A DNA stretch of 64,000 nucleotides. Source: Apricaphanius iberus. Taxonomy: Eukaryota; Chordata; Actinopteri; Cyprinodontiformes; Aphaniidae. Below, piece after piece: positions 23,901 through 35,900 of the stretch. The notes beneath the pieces are model-generated. The model saw only the letters and a list, made by a program, of their open reading frames with translations, made no database searches and was not told the origin of the DNA. The position numbers and the translations under genes were made by a program. The stretch is from positions 806,001-870,000 of the forward strand of contig JAPXFQ010001945.1 of assembly GCA_028564705.1 (NCBI GenBank), read 5' to 3'. The stretch's first letter is position 1; each line of letters starts with the position of its first letter.

Positions 23901-26900
23901 ATAGAGCAATTTGCATTTATTCTTCCGTCCATTCAGCACCAGAGCCATGTGCTTAATTTGCAAAGAGAACACCAAATAACAGGGATGTGAATCTTACAAC
24001 ATCTCACAATTCAATTCAATTCTTTGGGTGAAGATTCGATTCAGAAGCAATCAGCATGTTTGCAACATTATCTGTAACTATAACCATATCTGTGATTGGT
24101 AGATTCCATTCATTAGCTACAGCGTGGAACATCACATTACCATTAGTGGCTGTGTGGCTTTTGTGCATCACTCGTGTTTGTAAAAAAAACACACGACTCG
24201 ATCTGCCAAGTGTCAGTGATGTAGTGAGCCGTGAATTTAACAGGGCTGTATATTAAGTTTTTCAGCTTATAGCACTGGCTCTATAGAGGTTGTTGGTTTT
24301 GTAGCACAGAGAAAGTTGTAGCATCAACACAAAATTTATTTTACAATCTCTTAAAACCTTATGTTGTCTTCAAGAAGAGACTGTGGAACATATCATAATC
24401 TTGCCTGAAATATACTTTTGAGAGAAGGGAAGTGGTTCAAAATTTACAAGATATCCAATTGCAACTGGACATCCAAAGACTTTTAAAACAAAATATCCAG
24501 TTCTGAAGAAACAAAAATGCTGAGACATTTTAAGAAGAAAAATTACTAAAAATAATATAGTTTTGTTTGTGCTTTACTACCAAGTAGAAAATAAGTCTAT
24601 CATTTTTAGTATGTACCAAACGTTTCTTACAACCACCATTAAACAGAAATTTGTGGTTTATGTTATCATTTTTAGTATTTATGTCAGAAGTTTTAAAAGT
24701 TCTATTTTACTGAGCTCAGCACATATTTTGGACATTCCTTGAAATCGCCACTGGTGTTCAGCTCTGCCAGACATTTGTGTGTAGCTTACAAAAGAAAGTT
24801 TGCTCATATACTAGCAGATTTATAAAAAAGTAATAAAGTAGCTAATGGTGATCATTAACAAGGAGCAGTGTGTGACTTCAGGGAAAATGGGACAGGCTAT
24901 ATTTCTCAGTTGTCTTTCATGCTTAAGCTTCAGGCTAGCAGCTATAGTTGGTTAGCGCTCACTGCTACAGCTAGTTAGCGCTAGCAGCTACAGCTAGTTA
25001 TCTAACATGCTGGTAGCGCGTCAGACCCGCCCCTTGATGGAACGTCACACTATGGAGGCCATTGCCTGACAAACACTATGCACAGCGAATAAATAGGCAG
25101 TGAATGTTTAGAAAGTGTATTTTTAAGAATCAAAACTAACATTTTGGATCAGTCCAGAATCTTAAATATGAATCGAGATTCAAATTTGAAACGGTTCTCT
25201 GCTGGCATTCCTACTGAGTACTAAATTTAAAAGACTAATATGAAAAACCTTGACACAAACAGCAAAGTTAACTCACAATCTTAGTGGAAGAGAACCCTGG
25301 ACAACTTCCCACCACAAATGCAATCAAGTCATCCTATGAAGCTGCAAGCAGGAGTTTAGTTACATCTATGACTAAAAAACAAAAAGCAACAGAAAACACC
25401 CTCAGAGTTTCATAGAGCTTTTCTTTGATGAATGAGTTTAGTTTGAGTACTCATTTGAATTTAATCTATAGCAAGTGATATCCTAATTGCAGTATTTACC
25501 AGTATTGTGAAGAACATTTTCATTGGCTATGGTACCTTTGAGTCAGTTGTGTCAGCAGAGGAAGAGTCAGACAAAGACTTGAATGAGGTAGATGCTGCCA
25601 TCCCTCTGCCTTCGCTGTTTTTTTTGTCCCCCTCCGTCCTCCCGACCCCGTTGTTGGAAGGTGTTGGTGTGGTGCTGCGGGACTGTGCCTGACTCTGAGG
25701 AGAGGGCTTCTTAACCTTCTTGAAAGGCTCCTCTATAACCGTGGGCCTGCCTGGCACCTTCGACGGGCCGTTGGAGGATGACGTCCAGTTGGAGACTCTA
25801 GGCTGCGGCTGGGAGCTTACGCCGTTCCGGGAAATGGGCAAACCCAAGCCACCATCCATAGACTGGATCTTACGCAGCTGTGCAGGCTCAAGTTTCTGTA
25901 GAGAGGAGTTGATTTGAGTGGAAAATATGTATCTGACATTTAAGAGAAGCAGAAATAGATAACTTTACAAAAGGCTTCCATACCTTGGTGACTTGTGGGG
26001 AAGAGAGCGGCCCATTTAAGTTTGCCCTCCTTATTTGCTCCGATGATGCACTGTTCTTCCCAGAATGCAACAGTGCCTGCTTGGTGGTCTGCCCATCTGC
26101 ATTCTTCTTCGTCTCAGGGATCCTTTATTATCAAATGCAAGATAACTTAAAACCATTCCTGTCGGGTACAGACATCTGTTTGGCTCTGTCTCAGCTCTGT
26201 CTTACCTCAAGTAGAAAAGCACATAAGCCTGCTGGTTCAAAACCACTTTGATGTTGCTGGAGTGAACCATTGAATCATTCATTTGGTACCACTGTCCATT
26301 GCTCGCCTAGAGGATGGAAAGAAGAATAAAATGTAAACTACATTTCATTTTCTTAAATATATAACAGAATAATGACATCTACACTAAAATGTTAAACTTA
26401 CCTTGACATAGCAGTAGTAGTGACCAGCATGACAGCTGTAGCCAGAATGCACCAAGACAGCATATAAACCGTACATGACTGGGTCGCCTGAGCTCTGAGA
26501 CATGTAGGGGCGGATGTTTAGAAATTCTGGATAACCAACATCCTAAAAAGACAGAAAATTAGAGAAACTTTAAAAATTGCATTTCCTGCTAAATGCAGTG
26601 AGAATGCTGTAAACTGAATTTGCTGAAAATTGCTGACAAATTTGAAGACAACTGCAGAATATTTGCTGAAATGTAAAAAGCAGAATAAGCAGAAAAATAA
26701 ATGTCCACAAAATTGTCTTACATAGAAAGGTTGACAATATTAGCTCAAATGCAAAAGTTGTCAACAATTAGATAACCTATAGATAGCATGTCGCAGAACT
26801 GTTATAAATACAATCAGCAGAAAAAAAGAAAGAGCCATCAAATTATATTGCATTGCAAAACTATTGAGTAGCTAAAGTGCAAGTGTTGGCTAAACATAAC

Positions 26901-29900
26901 TAATATACCAATGTTAGCTAAAGTTTGAGAGGAAACATGCTGCTGAAATGTAGTAAGCAAGTTAGCAGAAAAAAGAAAAATATAATGCAAATACTCATAT
27001 ATAGAAAAACTGTCAAAATTGGCTAAATGCCAGTGTAAGCTAAAATTAGTTAAAATGCAGAATGTGGCGTAATGAGCCTTAAAATTGTCGTGGTAGCATG
27101 TTCCTGAACTGTTATACGTCGAATGAGCTGAAAAAGAAATATAGTCTGCAATCTCTCATAAGTAAAACTGTAAATTAGCTAAAATTTGTACCATTTTTCG
27201 GAACTGCTACTAGTAAAATGATGACAAAAATCTTTAAGTCTGCAAATTGTCTTACATAGCAAAATTGAGAAAATCAGATAACATGCCAATGTAAGCTAAT
27301 GCTAGCTAAAAATCTGATGTTAACTAAAATGCTAGTGGTAACATCTTGAAAAACAATTGAAAGTTGGGTAATAGTTATTCAACATATATATAGCATGATG
27401 AAAATGAGCTAAACTGCAAACTTGAACTAAATTAGCTAAAAGGCTAATGTTAGCTAAAAGATAGTACTAGATTGTTGCTCAAGAATATAAAGTAGAATGA
27501 GCAAAAAAAGTAATTAGCAAATTATGCTAGACAGGCAAACTTTCTAAATTACCTAAAATGCTAATGTAAGCCAATATTAGCTAAAATGCTAATGCTATCT
27601 TAAATGTCATTGTTAGCATGTTGGCAAATACCACCATATGTTTTGTGTGTTTTGTGTTTTTTTGAACAATGATTCAATCGATTCAATATAATAAAAATGG
27701 CTTAAAAGCCAGTATTTGCTAAAATTATCTAATGTTTCTAATTGCTAATGTTAGCTTAAATGTTTCAGTATAATGGATGTCAACGTCAAGTAGAAAAACA
27801 ATATCTTACTCCATGTATAATTCCTGCAAGAGCCTTAACATAAAAGTCTGTGCAACTGATCTTCAAAGAAATCACCATTGCTGATTGATGGTAGCAATCT
27901 ACTCAATTGTACTGTCGTGGACAAAAAGTTTTGAGAATTACATAAATATTGGAAAAGTTGCTGCTTAAGGTTTTATAATATCAATTTGTATATACTCCAG
28001 AATGTTATGAATAGTGATCAGATGAATTGCATAGTCGTTCTTTGCCATGAAAATTCCACTGCGTTTCATTGCTGTCATTACTGGACCTGCTGAGATCATT
28101 TCAGTAACCGTCTTGTTAACTCAGGTGAGAATGTTGACGAGCACAAGCTGGAAATAATTATGTCAGGCTGATTGGGTTAGAATGGCAGAGTTGACATGTT
28201 ATAAGGAGGGTGATGCTTGAAATCATTGTTCTTCCATTGTTAAACATGGTGACATGCAAAGAAAAGTGTGCAGCAATCGTGTTGCACAAAAATGGCTTCA
28301 CAGGGAAGGATATTGTGGCTACTAAGATTGCAACTTAACAGTTTATAGGATTATCAAGAACTTCAAGGAAAGAGGTTCAATTGTTGTTAAGAATGCTTCA
28401 GGGCATCCAAGAAAGTCCAGCAAGCGCCAGGATCGTATCCTAAAGAGGATTCAGCTGCGGCATTGAAGTGCCACCAGTGCAGAGCTTGCTCAGGAATGCC
28501 AGCAGGCAGGTGTGAGCGCATCTGCACGCACAGTGACAAACTCCAAGAAATGATTATGGAAAAAATGGGTTGCTATCGGTCAGGATTTGGCCCAGAAGTT
28601 GATTGAGAGCAGGCCCAGTCGAATTGCAGAGGTCCTGAAAAATAAGGGCCGACACTGCAAATACTGACTTTTTGCATAAATGTCATGTAATTGTCGATAA
28701 AAGCCTTTGAAAAGTATGAAGTGCTTGTAATTACATTTCAGTACATCACAGAAACAACTGAAACAAAGATCTAAAAGCAGTTTAGCAGCAAACTTTGTGA
28801 AAACTAATATTTGTGTAATTCTCAAAACGTTTGGCCACAACTGTAGACACTGCTTCCCTAGGTCACCATGAGAGGAGTGAGCCTGAAGGGCACAGCTAAC
28901 ACAAGGCCTACTGAAAAACAACAGGCAAGGGAAAACGACTGAGATAGAGGAATATGGGTTTTGACCCAGCAACCTACCGATTACTGGACGAATTCCTATC
29001 ACCTGAGTTACTCATGCCCTATGTAGTGTCCATATTTTACTGTATCGGGGTCTCCAACAATAGCAGTAGAAGGGCGTTCCCTCACCCCTCATTTCCACTA
29101 TATGCGCTCCACCCCAGCAAGCACTCTGAGCGGTTCGCTGCCGTCCTTAATTTACACTGCATGCCCCCCACTTCGGCTCCGCTCCAGAGCCCAGAGGCGC
29201 TCAAAGAATGGGGATGGCGGAAATACGAAAGTCAGACCACAACTATTCATACGTGGAAGACGAACATAAAACAACAGCTTAATCTACTTTTCTTTGTTAT
29301 TATTCTGTGTCAAAAATATCTCCACTAACAGAATGAGCTTCTCTTCATCCGTGTTGTCCTCCTGGTTTTCTGTCGTATATGAAGATGTACTTCTTGACCC
29401 ACACACCTACTGCAGGAAATGACAAAATTTCAGAATTAAATAAGTTTAAATAAGTTTTGATTTTATTATGTGTGTAAATTACGTATAAACACACACAATT
29501 ATTTTAGACAACATATATTTATACATTTAAGCGAGATTATATTAATATAGCTATGCATACAAAGAACAATCTAGTCTGTCTTTACGGATTTATTTTGAAA
29601 AAACGGATGTCGTGCATGTTTGGTATCCTGTGGTACTTTGTCATTTGTGAAGATTGACTAAGACCTTGCTCTGGCGTCCAGCAAAATCTGATTCAATCCT
29701 GTTTTTGCAGGAGGGCAAAACGGCGGCCGGTGGCGTTCGACAGCGGCAGTGAAAAGGCTCTCTTTCACTACAATGGGATTGTTTTTGCTGCGGAGGGCAG
29801 AGCGGAACGCATACAGTGGAAATTAGGGGTTAGTCAGCCAATCAGAGACCGACTGGCACTGCGGGAGACAAGCTAACATGAGGCCAGATCCAGCACCACA

Positions 29901-32900
29901 CTTTTGTGTCTTAATTTGTCAGTCGTTTTTACAGAGAATCCTGCTTCCGAACTACTCTGAATAACTCGGAAACCATAAGGCGTATCTACATGATTCATGT
30001 ATCGTTTTTATTGGAACGAATAGGGGAACACTCATAAACCACTAAAATTTCTAAAGATATAATATAAAAGATGTAAACTGATGTCTAACATAAGTATGCA
30101 TTTGCAAAAGCCACAAATTTGACTTTGCTTGGTTCGGAGCTTCGTCCTGTAACTCGGGCTACGAAATCAGTCTTTCACTTCAGGTATCAGGAGGCTTTGG
30201 TGATGAATCGTTCTTTGTTTCAGGTGTGTACCTTAATTTGTCTCCATGCAGTGATTTTGTAAAAAGGAGCATAATTTTGACATTCTTAAATCTGAACAGA
30301 TTCCACTCAGGGTAGACTTCTCGTGGCTTTGTGGCCATTTGCTGGAAATTGGTATATGTCACATTAATGATGGTCACATTTCCTGAATCCCAGCAAAAGT
30401 TCCTACGTTTTGCTGTGTAATATGTGAATATAGTATAACAGTCAGTTGAAGAATTCCACAATTGAAATACATTGCAAATTTGAAAACCTGCAAGAAAAAA
30501 AAATGCATAAAACTTAAATAGCGATTTTATTTTAACAGATAGGAAAAAGCCGAATTATTCGAAGGTAGCCTTAAGCCTTGTGACCCATTTAACGTTTGAA
30601 TGGCATTTCTAGCTGAAAGTATAGTCTATAATGTATAGACTTTAATATATAGTCTATAATGTGAATACATACATCATTCATATAATAAAAACCTTTCATC
30701 CATCTTTGAAATAGTTGTGCGTCTAAAAAAGCTTTCACAGTGGGGTCTTAGTTTATTCAACATTATTACATTTAATGTTGATGCTCGTTGTGTATCGGTT
30801 CAAAACAGGAAGCAACATGTAACAGCTGATTAACTACCGAAACCTTTTTTTCAGGAGTATTTGTCTGCTTCTCTTTGCTGCAGCATCTTCTGAAGCTCAA
30901 GTCATTTGCTCTCTTCTGTGGTTTGAGATTAGGGAGAGCTCAGTCACAGAGCTGCCATTTGTGATTGGCTTGGAGCAAGTAATGACTGTAGTATTAAGCT
31001 ACCAAGTATAATGAAAAGGAAAACGTATTTTCTTTTCTTTTTATTCAACAGTTTTCTTTCTATCCCAGCACACATCTATTGATCGATATATATTGTTAGT
31101 GAATGATCATCTAGCCTTAATAAAGGTTGATGCTAACCTTGGTTATTTTTCCTCCGCTAAAGTTGGCAAACCTCTTCAGAGAAAGGGTGAGCACGTTCGA
31201 TGTTCGGTGGACAGTGAAGCGCTTGGTGGCTGGCACTTTCTTTTTGCACCTGAAGAAAACTGATTTAGTATCTGTTTCCAGAAATGTATATTAATGCATG
31301 CTGTCTAAACATATAAATGCCACTCACTTGGCACACATGTAGGCATTCTCTCCACTCAAAACGTCTGGTTTGACAAACAGTTCCAGGGCCCGCACTATGT
31401 TTGCCGCTTGCTGAAAGATGTAAAAACACATTTTGTGACGGTGAACATTTTCATTTATAAGGAAATACATTTTACATTAAATCATGCTACAAACCCGGAT
31501 CTCCACTGCAATGTCCAGGTAAGGGTCATATGTGTCCGACACACTTTTGCAGATGGAGCATTTCACTAAAAGACAAAAAGAAAAATACAATGATTCCTGG
31601 ATAAATAACATGACATACATGTGCATCTACAAAAATCACATCTTTAAGAGGGAACAATTCAATGTGCATAAGTTACTAATGTGATACTTGATGGTCAACT
31701 TCAATAATGAGGATTGACTCAGGTGCACGTAAATATTTGATGAGGCAATAAGAACACAGTACAGTACAAAATGGAGGTGGAAGCATAATGATGTTGGAAG
31801 TCTTTATTCAGCGTGGAGAGGGAGACCAGTCTGGGTTGATAAACAGCTGAAGCTAAATACACGCAAACCTGGAAGGCAAAACCTGTTCCTACAATGGGAA
31901 TGGTTTAGGTCAAAGTATGTTCATTTGGTTGAATGGTCCAGTCAAAATCCTGACTCAAGAATCAAGACATGCAGATGGATGTTTTTTATGCGCTCTCAAT
32001 TGAATCTGCCTCAGCTTGAGCTATTCAGCCAAGGAAAATGGTCCAAAATGTTCATCTCTAGATATGCTGACAAAAACCTACCCACAAATTCCAGTTAGTA
32101 TTTACGAAGGACTGACTGTTGATGCGCTTTTCAGATTATTAAAAAGCAGAGTTAAAAACAATGTATCCTATTCTTTTCACTTCTCAATCATGTGCTATTT
32201 TGTGTAAGTCTGTCAAAGAAAAACCCCAATAAAAGCAGAGGTTTGTGGTTTTAATTTGACAATGCATGAAAGTTCTTAAGAAGCTGATATTTTTGCAGTG
32301 CGTTGCATGCATGAAGAAAAACAAAACCAAGAAAATACTACCTCTTGACCTGAGATAACCTCCAAAGATTTGGTGAACCAGTGTTGTGGCTTGAGTCTGT
32401 CTATCGAGTCTATCAAAAGAAGAAGAAGAAAAAAGTCGTAAACCAAGCGGCAGCTTTCAGAGGCAGAAACCTTTTATAACAAGAATAAATACTTTGGGTA
32501 GCCATTAAGACAGGCTTTCTGCATGGCATCAATGGTGTACCGCAGGAACTCATGGGCGTCTTCCTGGCTTCCGAAGCGAAAATGTCGAGCGATTTCTGTG
32601 GGAAACAGAAGTGCTTTTGAAATGTTTTGTCAATTTAATTTCTGTAATCAATGACCATCAAAATAAATATGGCATGCTGAGATAAATTGCTAAGTTGAAA
32701 AAAAAGAAGTAAGTTACATCCAAAAGGTTCCTTGTCTTTATTAACTCACTAATGAATAAACGAAAGCAAAAACAGGCTCTGCAAGAAATAACTTTGTTCT
32801 GACACCATGCTTACTTTATAAAATCTAGATTTTTGAAAAACACAAAGAATTCATATTTTATCATAAATAAAAGACTCATTAGAGCTAAGGATGGGTACCG

Positions 32901-35900
32901 ATATTCAGTGCCATAAAGGCCGTGGTACTGACATAAACGGTAGTAATCAGACTGAAAGCAGCGCACATTTCGGTGCTTTATTTCTATTCTTTTTTACCAG
33001 AGATGTCAGGCAGGTACGGATTCTGAACATGCAATCAGCCAAGAGCGATGCCCTATATCACTGGAAAAGTCTAACATGGCTATCTTTTTGCAAAAAAAAA
33101 AAAAAAAAAGACAAAAAATCTAAACCTGTTAAAATTAATGCATTAACCCGGATCGATTAATTCCTAGATTTAACGCCATTTTTTTTACACAATTAATGCA
33201 TACACCAAATACTACCCTATTGATAATTCAACTCGCACCACATTAGATCTTCCTAACCGGCCAAACTGTGGATTGCAGTTTAGCAGCATGTGTGTGTGTG
33301 TGTGTGTGCCTAAGTGACATGCGAGTATATAATTATTGCCGCATTGGGTTGATATGATTCTAAGTTCATTAGTGTCTGTGGGAATGTTCTTTACATCCGT
33401 TTGGGATGTCAGCTCGCTGTTCGAGGTGCAGAGTATGCGCCGTATTTATGCTGATTTATGCATGTTTTTTCAATGTATAGCTGCAGTATATAAATTATCA
33501 CTGTGTTAAAATGCAAAATTATTCAATTAAAGTTATTTTTTTGGATTTGAATTTGTGCTAAGTCCTTAGCAGAAGTAGCAGTGCATTCATTTCCTGATGT
33601 GATGAACCGAGGTTTAATCTGCTGAGTGTTTACTTCTGGGAAAATGGTAAATTGAGAGACATCTGAATATTAAGTTATTATTACATTTGATTTATGTGAT
33701 GTGTAACACAGGCCGGTGCTATCCAAATGTTACGTTTATTCATATATTTTGGTTAGCTCTACTACCATAGTTGTATTTGTTATTTTTCATATGAGACCAC
33801 ACATACATTGTGATGGTGAGTTCAAAACAAAAATTCCATTCATTTTTCCTATATTTAATTTTAAATAAAGAGCAACGGTATCTGGATTTGTCCTTTAGTT
33901 ACACTGAAAACTGTAGTTTTTTGGTCAGTTAGGAATAGTGAGTAAGTCACAGCTGTCCTATGATTAATTAGATGAGAAAAAATTTATGGTTTGAAAATCC
34001 TACTAAAAATAAAAAATAAGAGTGTTTTTGGATGAAGTTTCTATGTTTTCCATTATTTAAGTACCCTTTCAAGCACCGTTTCTAGCATCGTTTAAGCAAA
34101 GACACCATAACAAACACACCGGTTTGGCACCGCTATCAGATAAAACCTAAACAATACCCATCCCTAATTAGGACACAAAATGTTTTGAAGACAATTAAAG
34201 CAACTTTCTATGCCCTAAAACAAGAGCAAATTATCAAGTTTAACTATTTGACTTTCTATTCAGCTGATTATGTTTAATGATCACTTGAAGATTAATTTTA
34301 ATCAGTCTCAGCACCCTTAACAGGGATTGTATTTACAAAAGAAAAAGCCATTTGTCATTAGATTCTGCATAAGCGCTCTTCATCCGCACAAGTTCTGCAT
34401 TCGAGCTAATGCAACCGTAAGATCTTTGTTCTTCTGTGGTCTCCTAATGGAGAAATTGGAGACTTTAAGCTGACAGAAATCTAATGTGGTCATCTCCACA
34501 TTCCCAGAACTACAGCATCACTCACTGATGGAAAACTGAGTCACAAAAGAGTATGAAAAAAAAATAGGACACAACACACTTATGACCAAGCTTTGGCACT
34601 CAGAGAGAAAGGATGAAATCAGCAGAGAGAAGAGCTGTGACTGTGAGAATAGTTACTGCAAAACTCAGTTACAGAAAGCTTTTTAGGTGATGAAACATGG
34701 CTACATTTACATTTTTGGGGCTAATTCCACTTACGCTTTAACTATACGCTTTTGGGTTTTCTAAATGCAGCAACATTACAAATAAATGTAAAGTGAACTA
34801 CATCTGAGCCCAGGTGTAGAGTAAGCAGGTAGCCCGCACATTTTTGTGCTAAAGCAGCTCCTCTAAGCCTGCAGTTACAAGGAGACAGAAAGGGCATCTG
34901 GGAAGGAGGGCATTAGGAGGCAAAGAGGGGAGGGAGGGAGGCACAGAAGATAGAGACAAGGTTGCAGCAGCACACAAGGAGAAAGCAGAGGAAGTACTAG
35001 GCTGCAGTGAGACTACAATGTTAATGTAAAGCTCCAGGTATGTGCTACACTCCAAATGGTTTCCAACACGTTACACTCTCCACTCTGCAGGGCTGGACTG
35101 CAGTTTTAGACAGAAGTATGCAGAGTTTATTGAGGTCGTCTTACTTTTCAGGTCTCTGATGAAGGAGACGGGCTTAATGGCGTTGCCTGTGTTGGCAAAG
35201 GCTTGGATGATATGGTTCTGCATTACACATATCATACAGAAGCCTGACTGGTGGCCTGAAAAAGACAAAATAACACAGATGCATTTAAATCAGGTTTGTT
35301 TCCACCTGAAGGTAAAGAAAATATCAGTCTTTATAACTTAACCAATAGGAGAGAATTTAATTTCAACTGGGGTGGATACAGTCAAATAACATAATAAATA
35401 TGTACAATGATAAAACTAAACTCAACAACAATAGGAAAAAAGAATATTTAATCTAAATGCTAAATGACACTGGATTAATGGCAATCAAAAAATCTGGAAA
35501 CAGGGCAACATGTATGTTGATTGTGCGATGAAAAAAAAATGTCTGCGCGATAAACTATTTTCTCTATGTATACTGTAAGGATGATGCAACGGCAACAGAT
35601 GAAACAATGGTACATCTCAATGCTACATAATGGACATAGTATATTGTGATAACCAAGTATTACTATATCAGTGAAATTAGTCTTATATCCTACAACAATT
35701 TCCACAATTCCTGTATGTTTGCTCCCACTCCACAGGTAGACGGCTATACGCAGAGAAACCAACAGAGTTCAAAATAAGAGATTATCACCGTTGCGGGAGA
35801 AATGAAATCTGGTCTGGGGGAAGATACTGTATCAGATAAGCCATCCATATTTTGGTCATTATTAACGGCAATGTGGACGCTTTCAACAAGGCACTTGAGA

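Noticed and set aside
28580..29002. 140-codon minus-strand frame
   Set aside because: It is antisense to the Tc1-like element ending at 28,843 and extends into its flank.
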